Part shown: positions 1 to 7,648 of the stretch, in pieces | How the letters are laid out: every line of letters begins with the position of its first letter | Numbering within the stretch: the first letter of the stretch is position 1 | Assembly: GCF_003651245.1 (NCBI RefSeq) | Contig: NZ_RAPE01000005.1 | Span: 1 to 64,000, forward strand | Source of the DNA: Roseovarius spongiae | Lineage (GTDB): Bacteria; Pseudomonadota; Alphaproteobacteria; Rhodobacterales; Rhodobacteraceae | Direction: 5' to 3' | DNA length: 64,000 nt | Position numbers and translations under genes: made by a program | Notes under the pieces: generated by a model | Told to the model about the DNA's origin: nothing | The model's database searches: none | Seen by the model: only the letters and a program-made list of their open reading frames with translations

Positions 1-1360
1 GAGAACTCGTAAAATAACGCCACTTGCGCCTCTTGCTTCGGTCCCAGCATCGCAGATCCCCCCGCTTCACTACCAAAAGTGAATCAGCGAACAGGCCCCA
101 AATCAACAAGAGTTTTTCAACAAAATAGGCCGGGAGCGGACCGGGTCGATCTGGGCGGGAGGCCGACATTCTCCTCGGGTGCCAATGCATCAGGTGCAGA
201 CCGAATAGCGGACATTCGAGAGCCTCCTCAAGCTGCTTCGCCAGTTCAACGCCGCGAAGCAAACAGAAGCGTTCGCTCTGCGAAATCAGTCAGTTCGGCG
301 TCGTTGTTTACTGCTGTCTGCCAGGCGGCGTTGGTGTCGTGGTGGGATTGGTTCGCATAGCCGAGCAGGACTTTCAGTTCCGCAATGTCGCCCGCTGACA
401 ATATCTCGGTGTGCCCGCCCACCTGACCACTACGCTGCACGCGTTGCTCGACGGTCATCCCGAAAGCCGCATCGACGAAGTCATGCGCTGAAACTTTGCA
501 ATCGCGTCAAGTCACGCCGCATAGAGGAGGTTTCAACACCAGCAGATGCCGGCGCCAGAATGCATCCCCATCGCATCTTGATGGATTTTCTAGGACTTCG
601 CTTTCTCCATGGGCGCCGCCTCCAATGTCTGCGGGAATGTCGAGCCATTCCCGCTCGGCGGAGCGGCATCAAACCGTGACAAGCTCAAACTGTATCAGCG
701 GAACAAGGGGATGCAGGGCTGGCAGGCTGCGACCGTTCATTCAAGCACTATCGCTAGATGTCTAGCTGCTCAGATCCGAAGAGAGACCACCATGACCGCG
801 CCTTGGTTGAGGCCATCTATGACGATCTTGTGTCCTCGGACTTTGACCCCGTGCAGCTCAATGGGCGCATTACTGTGGTGGCTCGGAACGAAGGCCATTC
901 CCAATTCAGTGCGCGGCTGGTCTCTCCGGCTCTGGGAAGACAGTTGCCGACGTATCCAGCTGCACAGCCAAATAGCTGCTTTGGGGAGGGGCGGGGTGTT
1001 ATCCGGCGCTTCATCCTGTTCTGGGGCCGAACGTGTGTAAACAGGTGCTTTGGGATTGTGCGGAGGTGGCAGTCTGACTGTGATGGCGTCTCAGCGCGCT
1101 CCTATGGACGAGAGATGACGCGATTGCTCTGGGCGAGTCATTTCACTCTTCCACCTATCAGGTCTGGTCGACAACGGCGCATGATGCTGCCGGATAAACA
1201 ACCTGCACTTAACGAATTAGTGCAATGCGGACTGCGGTGTGAAGTTTTCCTTTCGCATTCATGCGCCGGCAACCACTTGGCTGAACCTCCTAAGTCTTCT
1301 TTTGTGGGATCTGAGCTGTTCCGACTTAGAATGCGGAAGGCAAAAAATTCGTTTTGAGGC
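1..1360. other. Decayed left part of island, no intact gene seen
   Basis: No open frame here has a convincing start, ribosome site and protein-like composition; those present are arginine/serine-rich, as expected of shadow frames. Base composition is visibly lower in G+C than the DNA right of 3.8 kb. The only recognisable trace is an IS66-like C-terminal relic near 384-524. A short P-loop-like string is encoded at 919-951 but its frame closes soon after. I infer eroded mobile DNA. Confidence 0.5.
384..524 (+). pseudogene. Relic of IS66-family transposase C-terminus
   Basis: Reading from 384 in one frame gives a stretch containing HLTTTLHALLDGHPESRIDE followed two residues on by a stop codon in the position where IS66 TnpC proteins have the Pro-Trp of their terminal ELLPW motif. 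The pattern YL-x-TL-x-A-(hydrophobic)-x-GHP-x-S-x-IDE is the usual C-terminal signature of IS66 transposases. A second stop lies just upstream, at the codon before QYLG. The rest of the element is not recognisable, so this is a short dead fragment. The call rests on motif memory only. Confidence 0.4.
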
Positions 1361-1367
1361 GAATTTT

Positions 1368-1493
1368 GTCAACATAAGGTAAACATAGGGTAAGCATCGG
1401 GCGCCTGTTGCTGTCGTTTTTGACCGGAATTCCAGCGGTGAATGTTTACGTCACAATCGCCAATGTTGACGGATGTAAACATGGCGTCAACAT
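1368..1493. repeat. Cluster of seven GTMAACAT repeats, iteron-like
   Basis: Three direct copies stand exactly 11 bp apart: GTCAACAT at 1368, GTAAACAT at 1379 and GTAAGCAT at 1390. Two copies on the opposite strand follow, at 1442-1449 and 1463-1470. Two more direct copies, again 11 bp apart, lie at 1475-1482 and 1486-1493. Near one-helical-turn phasing is typical of replication iterons, integrase arm sites or multi-site operators. No Rep or integrase gene is intact nearby, so which of these it is remains open. Confidence 0.55.
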
Positions 1494-1494
1494 T
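1462..1494. promoter_or_regulatory. 10-bp perfect inverted repeat within the repeat cluster
   Basis: AATGTTGACG (1462-1471) and CGTCAACATT (1485-1494) are exact reverse complements around a 13-bp spacer. The spacer itself contains ATGTAAACAT (1473-1482). The site looks like an operator for a dimeric DNA-binding protein. The XRE-like gene transcribed toward it ends about 240 bp away and is a candidate partner, by inference only. Confidence 0.4.
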
Positions 1495-1590
1495 CCTGTG
1501 CCATACATCTTGATATCTCCTGATGGTTGGGAGCCGGCGAAGCGCCGCGATGCAGCCATTCCCGCACCGCGACTTCGGTATTTCTTGCCC

Positions 1591-1731
1591 TTATGCCCTT
1601 CTGGTCTCACAGATGCGCCGCAACAGCTGCACGCGCCGCAAGGTGGGGCAAGGGTCGGTGTCATGGCTCACCTCTCTCAGGAAGCGCAGCCAAGCCCTCT
1701 CATTGGCTCTCAGTCCTTCACTCCCATACAT
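1591..1731 (-). CDS. 46-aa protein of unknown function next to XRE-like gene
   Basis: This short gene starts with ATG five bases after the stop of the XRE-like gene (1737-2138). It is preceded by GGAGGTGAG, which overlaps that stop, so translation is probably coupled. The protein is basic and contains NERAWLRFLREVSHDTDP. The C-terminal part of the upstream XRE-like protein carries the related NERAWLEEIRDASGNSDP. The small protein therefore looks like a paralogue of, or fragment derived from, the tail of its neighbour. No function is known to me. The good ribosome site and the shared motif support it being real. Confidence 0.55.
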   Translation of the reverse strand: MYGSEGLRANERAWLRFLREVSHDTDPCPTLRRVQLLRRICETRRA

Positions 1732-1736
1732 TGCAC

Positions 1737-2138
1737 TCACCTCCGAAAGATGGACCTGAGGGCCGTGCTGGACCTGCTGGTCATGCGTGGATCGCTGTTT
1801 CCGGAGGCGTCGCGGATCTCTTCGAGCCAGGCGCGTTCGTTGGCCGTAACGGCCGTGCCGAAGATTTCGAGGATCGCCTGGGCCGCGGTGTCGCCGACAG
1901 CCTGCTCAAGGGCGAGCCGCATCAGAAACGCGGGGTCACATTCGAGCGCGCGCGCCATCGATGGGACGCGGTCCAAGGCCAGCTTGCTCGAGCCAAGTTT
2001 GATCATGGTCACCATGTTCGGGTTCTTGAAACCAGCCGCATTGGCGATCTCCAGCTGAGACTTTTTCGATTTCAGCTCGAGCACGCGGCGCTCGATATAC
2101 TTCGCCAGCTTGGTATCTTGGTGTGGCTTCTTTGGCAT
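1737..2138 (-). CDS. XRE-like helix-turn-helix DNA-binding protein
   Basis: The 133-aa protein begins MPKKPHQDTKLAKYIE, and a helix-turn-helix of the Cro/C1 type is suggested around residues 14-45 (KSQLEIANAAGFKNPNMV). After it come LALDRVPSMARALECDP and a C-terminal NERAWL segment. I chose the ATG at 2138 because AGGAGAG lies 4 bp upstream; an ATG seven codons earlier lacks this. Such proteins commonly control mobile-element genes. It follows the DUF927 relic on the same strand and is coupled to the 46-aa gene. Candidate binding sites are the inverted repeats at 2233-2288 and 1462-1494, unproven. Confidence 0.7.
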   Translation of the reverse strand: MPKKPHQDTKLAKYIERRVLELKSKKSQLEIANAAGFKNPNMVTMIKLGSSKLALDRVPSMARALECDPAFLMRLALEQAVGDTAAQAILEIFGTAVTANERAWLEEIRDASGNSDPRMTSRSSTALRSIFRR

Positions 2139-2232
2139 CGCTCTCTCCTGAAGTGACACAGCATGTGCTGCTTGCTTCAGTTATAGCGATGCTCTGAATG
2201 GGTATGCGCGGCGGGAAGCAGTCGGGCCGAAT

Positions 2233-2288
2233 GGACCAGTTGGACCACAGACTGTTTGCAGGCAACATTTATGTGGTCCAACTGGTCC
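2233..2288. repeat. Perfect 17-bp inverted repeat with 22-bp spacer
   Basis: GGACCAGTTGGACCACA at 2233-2249 is the exact reverse complement of TGTGGTCCAACTGGTCC at 2272-2288. The spacer (2250-2271) is AT-richer. Each arm also contains the near-palindrome TGGTCCAACTGGTCC. The element lies about 95 bp upstream of the XRE-like start and at the truncated end of the DUF927 relic. It could be an operator, an origin hairpin or a recombination end. There is no T-run to suggest a terminator. Confidence 0.6.
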
Positions 2289-2981
2289 GAATATTGATTG
2301 ATCGGCGGAACACGAAGCTTAGCTCTACTCCCCTGCCGCGACTACGCCGACTAAGTTGAGCCGAAGACACCTCTTCCCGCCCATCGTCAAGCGAGCCCCG
2401 CTCATGGATTGCGCCCTCGATATCGGTAGGAACACCATCGACAACGACGGGCTTCGTGCCGATGACCTTGGAGTCCTCCAAGACAAAAGCGTCGAAAGAT
2501 CCATCGGTCCAACCCAAACGATCGGCGCTCAGATGACGTTTGTTAAGGCGCCAAGCGGCCGAAAGCTCCAGAACGCTTTTCGCGGCTTTATCTGCAGATG
2601 AGAGCATCAAGCCACATTCGAGCAGGCTATCCAGAACTACGCTCGAACCCTTCAAAACGTGCTTCTTGTCGAGGATGTGTTCATGCCAGACTCCGTCCGG
2701 CTCCTGAACAGCACGACACGGCCCCAACGTCCACCTTTTGCGGCTCGACAGATACCCTCGACAATCATTGGCGACCAAATCCGAACAGGGAGGACATCTT
2801 CGTCATCTTCCAAACGAAATTGAAAAACTCCCGTGGTCAATGAGAAATCCGAGGACATACCATCAGGCTCGCCTAGGGCGGCACACATCTCGGCCGGCTG
2901 CCGCGCGACCTGGACACTATTGGGAAGGCTGGTGACATTGCCGGTAGTGCCGAAGTCGGCGGGATTGGTCTGATTGGTCAT
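2269..2981 (-). pseudogene. Frameshifted, truncated DUF927 (helicase-like) gene
   Basis: From the ATG at 2981 the frame encodes about 90 residues, with FSLTTGVFQFRLEDDEDVLP and RIWSPMIVEGICRAAKGGRWG, resembling the start of DUF927 domains. Near 2707 the homology jumps to another frame, which gives DGVWHEHILDKK, LLECGLML and LGWTDGSFDAFVLEDSKVIG. These match the next blocks of DUF927 proteins. A single-base loss explains the jump. The end near 2270-2330 degrades further and stops far short of the family's length (usually more than 500 aa). DUF927 proteins are commonly found in integrative elements beside AlpA regulators, as here. Confidence 0.6.
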
Positions 2982-3012
2982 TTGCTGCTCTCATGGCAAA
3001 GGTGAATTGTTC

Positions 3013-3070
3013 GGCGCGAGGGGCATCGCGCCGTTGGGTCAGTGCAGTCGCGCCCCTCAAGGGGCGCGAC
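3013..3070. repeat. Two adjacent GC-rich hairpins
   Basis: A 7-bp stem (3013-3019 with 3026-3032) is followed by a 10-bp stem GTCGCGCCCC/GGGGCGCGAC (3047-3056 with 3061-3070) with a TCAA loop. They lie between the end of the AlpA gene and the start of the DUF927 relic. No T-run follows on the minus strand, so they may be transcript-stabilising or partial termination structures rather than a canonical terminator. Confidence 0.45.
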
Positions 3071-3088
3071 ATAGGGATTGACTTAGGC

Positions 3089-3325
3089 TTAGACCGCTGC
3101 GGCTGTCTGTGGCCTGAAATCGAGGCTGGTCATAAAGCCGCTTACCAGGCAACCCTCCCACTCTTCGATGTCGCTAAGGCGCCAGCGCGTGGTCGTGCCG
3201 CCAAGCTTGACAGCGGCAGGGAAATCACCATCGCGCTTCCAGCGCCAGATGGTGTCCTTTGAGACGCTGAACCGCTTGGCGACCTGTTCAGCAGATAGAT
3301 AAAGAGTATTCGAGGGCTGGCTCAC
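3089..3325 (-). CDS. AlpA-family phage/island transcriptional regulator
   Basis: The 78-aa protein shows the AlpA pattern: LYLSAEQVAKRFSVSKDTIW forms the winged helix-turn-helix at residues 8-27. KLGGTTTRWRLSDIEEW at residues 40-56 is the conserved family tail. I chose GTG at 3325 over the longer upstream frame because AGGAG lies 10 bp before it and the length fits the family. AlpA-type proteins activate excision or act as excisionase-like factors of integrative elements. The position beside a tRNA gene fits this. No intact integrase is visible between it and the tRNA. Confidence 0.8.
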   Translation of the reverse strand: MSQPSNTLYLSAEQVAKRFSVSKDTIWRWKRDGDFPAAVKLGGTTTRWRLSDIEEWEGCLVSGFMTSLDFRPQTAAAV

Positions 3326-3699
3326 TTCCGTATGTCTCCTGTTTGCGCACGCAAATTTGCCCTCTGCGGACGACAATAGCGCGTCCGGAGAAGATTGGTT
3401 TTGGTGCTGATTGAGTAGAACCGAGCTTATAGCATACTGTTTTGAGAATTTCCTGCGAATTCGGAGCGAATTCTCATTTTCCATACTTGGAAGTAGCAGC
3501 CAGAACACACTGAGCCAATGGCCGACCAGTTACATTGCTGACCTTGGAAGATCGCCAAGCTATGCTGTTGTTCTGCACAATGCAGCAGACCGTTGCAACA
3601 AACTGCGAACCAACGCGGACTTAATGGTGGTATGTATGGTGGCATAGCAGAATGAAAGTGAGTATAAACTATACTTTTCAAACGCTTAAAGGGAGGTTG
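3326..3699. other. Island-tRNA junction without a gene
   Basis: No supported gene is seen. Tandem 12-mers starting ATGGTGG occur at 3624-3635 and 3636-3647, about 50 bp from the tRNA 3' end. Integration junctions often have such short repeats. An integrase gene would be expected here in an intact element and is absent. No second copy of the tRNA 3' end was found in the window, so the other junction probably lies to the left. Confidence 0.5.
3444..3475. promoter_or_regulatory. Operator-like repeats upstream of the AlpA gene
   Basis: GAGAATT (3444-3450) and AATTCTC (3469-3475) form an inverted pair. GCGAATTC is directly repeated at 3455-3462 and 3466-3473, 11 bp apart. The element is about 120 bp upstream of the AlpA start, next to a TATAAG-like -10 on the minus strand. 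It is a plausible control site for the regulator gene. Confidence 0.35.
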
Positions 3700-3776
3700 T
3701 GGCGGACCGAGGAGGATTCGAACCCCCGACCCCCTGATTCGTAGTCAGGTACTCTATCCAGCTGAGCTATCGGTCC
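3700..3776 (-). tRNA. tRNA-Arg (anticodon ACG)
   Basis: The cloverleaf folds on the minus strand. The acceptor stem pairs GGACCGA with TCGGTCC, and the D stem is GCTC/GAGT. The anticodon stem CCTGA/TCAGG encloses loop CTACGAA (anticodon ACG). The T stem GGGGG/CCTCC encloses TTCGAAT. The discriminator is G, and CCA is encoded at 3702-3700. Its 3' end faces the mobile island, the usual orientation for tRNA-targeted integration. Confidence 0.95.
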
Positions 3777-3840
3777 ACGGGGGCAGCGTTTAGCGGCAGC
3801 GGTGGCGGTTGGCAAGGGGGGCGGGCGGAAAACTGCGGGC

Positions 3841-5220
3841 TCAGCCGATGTCGCCCTTGGGCAGGGTGATGACGAAGGTGGTCCCGTCGGGGCCGGTCTC
3901 CTCCAGCGTGAGCTCCCCGCCATGGCCGCGCACCAGTTCCGCGGAAATCGTGAGGCCGAGACCCGCGCCCCCCTTGCTCGCCCGTCCCTGGAACGGCTGG
4001 AACAGGTGTTCACGCGCCTTGGGCGGCAGGCCGGGACCGGTATCGGCGACGCGGATGATCCAGGCGTCCTCGGTCTCCTCGGCCGAGACCGCGATCTCGC
4101 CGGTCTTGCCGCTGGCGATGATGGCCTGGCGGGCGTTGCGCACGAGGTTGGCCAGCACGCGGTAGAGCTGTTCGCGGTCCGCACGGATCGAAAGCCCCGC
4201 GGGCACGTCCTCCGCAAAACTGATATCGGCGTCGTCCACCGACAGGCGCTCGCTCTCGATCACGTCGCCCAGGATGTCCCAGAGCAGGAAGCGGCCCAGC
4301 ACCGGCGCCGGCTCTTCGGCCTTGCCGTAGGCGAGCGTCGATTCGCACAGGTGCACCGCGCGGGTGATGGAGTTCACCAGCTTGGGCGCCATGCGCTTGA
4401 CGGCCGGGTCCTCGGACTGGCCGAGCCGGTCGGTAAAGAGCTGCGCCGAAGTGAGGATGTTGCGCAAATCATGGCTCACCTTGGCCACCGCCCCGCCCAG
4501 TTGCGCCAGCCGCTCCTTCTGGCGCAGCGCGCCGGTCAGCTCGGTTTGCAGAAGTTGCAGCGTCTCCTCGGCCTCGCGCAATTCGCGCACGCTGGCATTG
4601 GGTTCGATGAAGCCGCGGGCGTCCTCGGGGGCGAGCGCGTAGCTCTTCATCGAGTCGATCACCCGCTTGATGGGGCGCACGATGAAAAGCCGCGCGGCAA
4701 GAAATAGCAGCACCGCCGTGACCCCGGAAATCACCGCCGACAACATCAGGATGCGCAACCCGTAATCGATCATCGCGGCGCGCAGCTCCCCGGTGTCCAT
4801 CGTGATCTCGATCAAGAGCCCCGCCATGCGCGAGGGCGCGCCGATCACCCGGATCACGCGCGGCCCGGGGTCGGCCAGCCGCGCCATCGCGTCGCGGATC
4901 AGAACGAGCGCCGAAGGATCGCGCAGGTCATAGGTCGCCGAGATCGGCGTCGGGATGGGCGAGGACAGGACGAGCTGGCGCGCCTCGTCGCGCCGCAACA
5001 CCACGTTGAAGACCCCGGCGTTGAGCAGCAGTTCCTCTTGCAGATCATCGCTGATCTCGTCCGCCGCCAGCAGCGCCAGCGACGCGATCTGCGCGCGTTC
5101 CAGCCTTGATTCCAGGAAATCCGCGCGGAACCGCGCGACCGAGGGGACGAAGATCAATACTTCGGCCAGCATCACGAAGATCGCCGTCAGGATCAGGAAA
5201 CGTCCCGAAAGTGTGTTCAT
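3841..5220 (-). CDS. Membrane sensor histidine kinase (orphan)
   Basis: This 459-aa two-component sensor autophosphorylates on histidine. TM1 is at about 8-27, a periplasmic sensor domain at about 28-155, TM2 at about 156-180, followed by a HAMP-like linker. The H box is VSHDLRN with phospho-acceptor His250. The N box is NLVRNARQAI (near 358-367), G1 is VADTGPGLP and G2 is GGAGLGLTIS. The start at 5220 puts the first TM near the N-terminus. No response regulator lies beside it. The gene follows the flavoprotein gene by 22 bp on the same strand, so it may share that transcript. The signal sensed is unknown. Confidence 0.88.
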   Translation of the reverse strand: MNTLSGRFLILTAIFVMLAEVLIFVPSVARFRADFLESRLERAQIASLALLAADEISDDLQEELLLNAGVFNVVLRRDEARQLVLSSPIPTPISATYDLRDPSALVLIRDAMARLADPGPRVIRVIGAPSRMAGLLIEITMDTGELRAAMIDYGLRILMLSAVISGVTAVLLFLAARLFIVRPIKRVIDSMKSYALAPEDARGFIEPNASVRELREAEETLQLLQTELTGALRQKERLAQLGGAVAKVSHDLRNILTSAQLFTDRLGQSEDPAVKRMAPKLVNSITRAVHLCESTLAYGKAEEPAPVLGRFLLWDILGDVIESERLSVDDADISFAEDVPAGLSIRADREQLYRVLANLVRNARQAIIASGKTGEIAVSAEETEDAWIIRVADTGPGLPPKAREHLFQPFQGRASKGGAGLGLTISAELVRGHGGELTLEETGPDGTTFVITLPKGDIG

Positions 5221-5242
5221 GCCCGCGCGTTCCGGTTTCGGA

Positions 5243-6658
5243 TCAGGGAAGCAGGCGCTGGACCAGGCCCACCGCCCGCCTGATCCACACATTATCGAAA
5301 AGCCGGGGCGAGAAATAGGCCCCCGCGGCGCGTTTGCCGACCTCGCCGATGGTCGGATAGGGCGACACCATCGCGGCGATGTCCTTCATCTTCATGCGGT
5401 TGGCCAGCGCCAGCGCCCAGAGGTTCGCGACCTCCCCCGCCTGCGCGCCCGCGATCGAGACGCCGACGGGGCGGCCGCGATGGACCATCACCTTGATGAG
5501 CCCCTCGGTCGCGCGACCGGCGATGGCCCGGTCATTATGGGCAAAGTCGAATCGCGCGACCTCGATATTGCCGTGCCGCTCGCGCGCCTGCGCCTCCGTG
5601 AGCCCGACCTGCGCCAGTTCCGGGTCGGTATAGGTGGCCCAGGGGATATGGTCGCTGCGCGCCTTCGAGGGCAGCGCGAAGAGCGCCGAGCGCAGGATGA
5701 CGCCGGCATGGTAGCCCGCCACGTGGGTGAACTGCATCCCCCCCGCGACGTCGCCGATGGCGTAGACGCGCGGATTGGCGGTCTTGAGGCTGGCGTCGGT
5801 CCTGATGCCGGTCTTCGTCACCACGATCCCGGCCTTGTCCAGGTCGAGCCGCTCGGTATTCGCCCGCCGCCCCACCGCCATCAGCAGGTGCGAGCCGGCA
5901 AAGCTGCGCCCGTCCTTCGTCTCCACGGTGATGTCGCCGGGCTTGCCGCGGATCGTCGCGGCCAGCGCGTTCTCCGCGATCTCCACGCCCTCGGCGCGCA
6001 GCCGGTTCAGCACGATCGCGGCGGTCTCGGGATCGTCCTTGCCCAGCGCCCTCTCGCCCTCGATCACCGTCACCTTGCAGCCCAGCCGGACATGCGCCTG
6101 CGCCATCTCCATGCCGATGGGACCGCCGCCGACGATCAGCAGGTGGCGGGGACGCTCGCGCAGATCAAACAGCGTCTCGTTGGTGAGATAGGGCACATCC
6201 TCCAGCCCCGGCACGGGCGGCACCAGCGGCGACGACCCGGTGGCGATCACGATGCGCCGCGCGGTGATGACATGGTCGCCCGCCTGCACCTCGGTCGGTG
6301 AGAGAAAGCGGCCGTGCTCGCGGATCACGGTGACGCCCAGCCCCTCGAACCGCTCCTGGCTGTCGGTGGGGGCGATGGTGGCGATCACGCCCGCGACGTG
6401 GTCCATGACGGCGGCGTAATCCACCTTGGGCGCAACCGGGGCGACGCCGAACTTTTCAGAGGTCGCCTGCGCGTGGGCGGTCTTGGCGGCGGCGATCAGC
6501 GCCTTGGACGGCACGCAGCCGTAGTTGAGGCAATCGCCGCCCATCCTGTGCCCTTCCAGCAGCACCACCCGCGCGCCCATCTGCACCGCCCCGGCGGCGA
6601 CCGACAGCCCGCCCGAGCCCGCGCCGATCACCAGGAGGTCCGTCTCGATCCTGTTCAT
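5243..6658 (-). CDS. Mercuric-reductase-like FAD/NAD(P) disulfide oxidoreductase
   Basis: The 471-aa protein is a class I pyridine nucleotide-disulfide oxidoreductase. Residues about 7-36 form the FAD Rossmann motif GAGSGGLSVAAGAVQMGARV. GGDCLNYGCVPSK holds the redox disulfide. A second dinucleotide motif GGGPIGMEMAQ appears mid-protein, then AIGDVAGG and a C-terminal dimerisation domain. It lacks the heavy-metal-binding domain and the C-terminal vicinal cysteines of true MerA, so mercury reduction is unlikely. Pairing with a TVP38/VTT gene is a common arrangement for this subgroup. Its start abuts the VTT stop directly. The physiological substrate is not known. Confidence 0.85.
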   Translation of the reverse strand: MNRIETDLLVIGAGSGGLSVAAGAVQMGARVVLLEGHRMGGDCLNYGCVPSKALIAAAKTAHAQATSEKFGVAPVAPKVDYAAVMDHVAGVIATIAPTDSQERFEGLGVTVIREHGRFLSPTEVQAGDHVITARRIVIATGSSPLVPPVPGLEDVPYLTNETLFDLRERPRHLLIVGGGPIGMEMAQAHVRLGCKVTVIEGERALGKDDPETAAIVLNRLRAEGVEIAENALAATIRGKPGDITVETKDGRSFAGSHLLMAVGRRANTERLDLDKAGIVVTKTGIRTDASLKTANPRVYAIGDVAGGMQFTHVAGYHAGVILRSALFALPSKARSDHIPWATYTDPELAQVGLTEAQARERHGNIEVARFDFAHNDRAIAGRATEGLIKVMVHRGRPVGVSIAGAQAGEVANLWALALANRMKMKDIAAMVSPYPTIGEVGKRAAGAYFSPRLFDNVWIRRAVGLVQRLLP

Positions 6659-7390
6659 TCACGGCCCCTTCCGGCCGCGCACGGCCCTTATCACGATGGG
6701 CAGCGCCGCCAGCGCGCTGAGGCCCAGCAGCGGGCCGATCACCTGCGGCTCCCACAAAAGGCTGAGGTCCGGGCGCTCGCCGCGGTCGAACACCTCGCCC
6801 AGGCCGACGCCAATCCAGGTGAAGACAAGCGCGCCGGGGATGATCCCGAGCACGGTGGTCAGCGCGAAGTTGCGGAACTTCACGCCCACCAGCGCGGGCA
6901 GCAGGTTGGCGACGAAGAAGGGCACCACCGGCACCAGACGCATCAGGAAAAGCACGCTGATCTCATTCTCGTGCAGCCCCCGCTTGATCCGCTTCAGCGC
7001 GCCGTCCGAGGCGTCCATCCGCGCGGCGAGCATCCGCCCCAGCCCGGCGCGCGCCGCCCAGAAGATGGCGAACGCGCCCAGCGAGGCGGCGATCACGTTG
7101 AACGCGGTCCCGAGCCAGAGCCCGAACAGGAAGCCGCCGGTGACCGAGGCCACCGCCGCGCCGGGCAGCGAAAAGGCGACGATCACGACGTAAAGCGCGA
7201 CAAACGCCGCCGCCAGCACCCCGTAATGCGCGTCGCGGTAGGCCAGCAGCGCCGCGCGGTTCTCGCGCAGCGTCTCGAAGCTGAGGTAATCGCGCAGGGT
7301 AAACGCGCCAAGCGCGGCGACGACGAGGATCAAGGCCAGCGGCGCATGGCGCAGGATGGGGTGGCGGGTCCGGGGCGGGGCGTCGGCCAT
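6659..7390 (-). CDS. TVP38/TMEM64 (VTT-domain) membrane protein
   Basis: The 243-aa polytopic inner-membrane protein has several hydrophobic segments. The central VTT block includes FSLPGAAVASVTGGFLFG and, later, RLVPVVPFFVANLLPAL, which are family hallmarks. VTT/DedA-like proteins are implicated in lipid scrambling or membrane homeostasis. The exact role of this bacterial branch is unclear. It is the first gene of a three-gene minus-strand run with the flavoprotein and the histidine kinase. Confidence 0.85.
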   Translation of the reverse strand: MADAPPRTRHPILRHAPLALILVVAALGAFTLRDYLSFETLRENRAALLAYRDAHYGVLAAAFVALYVVIVAFSLPGAAVASVTGGFLFGLWLGTAFNVIAASLGAFAIFWAARAGLGRMLAARMDASDGALKRIKRGLHENEISVLFLMRLVPVVPFFVANLLPALVGVKFRNFALTTVLGIIPGALVFTWIGVGLGEVFDRGERPDLSLLWEPQVIGPLLGLSALAALPIVIRAVRGRKGP

Positions 7391-7648
7391 GCAGGGTTCT
7401 GGTCCTTCAGGATCGGGGCAATGTCCCTTGATGCCGGGCGCACGGGCAAAAAGATAGCGCGCTCACGCGCGGTTGATCGCCGGTGATGGAATCGGCAGGA
7501 TTTGCAACATTGCCCGGGCAAAAACCATCGGCGCGGGGTTTGACTTGGGCCGATGCCGCCTCTATAGACCGGGCTTCAGAGACATCGGGACCACCCGCGC
7601 GATTCCCTTGCGCGGCGGCAACCCCAACAGACAGTCGGAGACGGAGCG
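7391..7648 (+). other. Divergent intergenic region with rpmH leader
   Basis: This 258-bp gap separates the VTT gene (minus) from rpmH (plus). It contains the strong rpmH promoter at 7540-7568 and an untranslated leader of about 70 bases. No further gene was recognised. Confidence 0.6.
7540..7568 (+). promoter_or_regulatory. Sigma-70-type promoter of rpmH
   Basis: TTGACT (7540-7545) and TATAGA (7563-7568) are separated by exactly 17 bp, close to the housekeeping consensus. It should drive rpmH-rnpA-yidD. Confidence 0.75.

Noticed and set aside
919..951. P-loop-like string GLSGSGKTVAD encoded in one + frame
   Set aside because: The frame hits a stop about 30 bases after the motif and has no supporting ATPase motifs; in decayed DNA this is too short to call an ATPase.
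758..1357. 199-codon open frame in the island
   Set aside because: No ribosome site, composition rich in Arg/Ser/Cys and no recognisable domain; overlapping frames are similarly open, so it looks like chance.
1368..1493. CRISPR array
   Set aside because: Repeats are only 8-11 bp with no unique 30-bp spacers and occur in both orientations.
1446..1664. 72-codon minus-strand frame downstream of the XRE-like gene
   Set aside because: It has a fair ribosome site, but it overlaps the better supported 46-aa gene in another frame and runs through the repeat cluster.
5243..6658. Mercury resistance by MerA
   Set aside because: The GGDCLNYGCVPSK disulfide is present, but the N-terminal metal-binding domain and C-terminal cysteine pair are absent and no mer genes are near.
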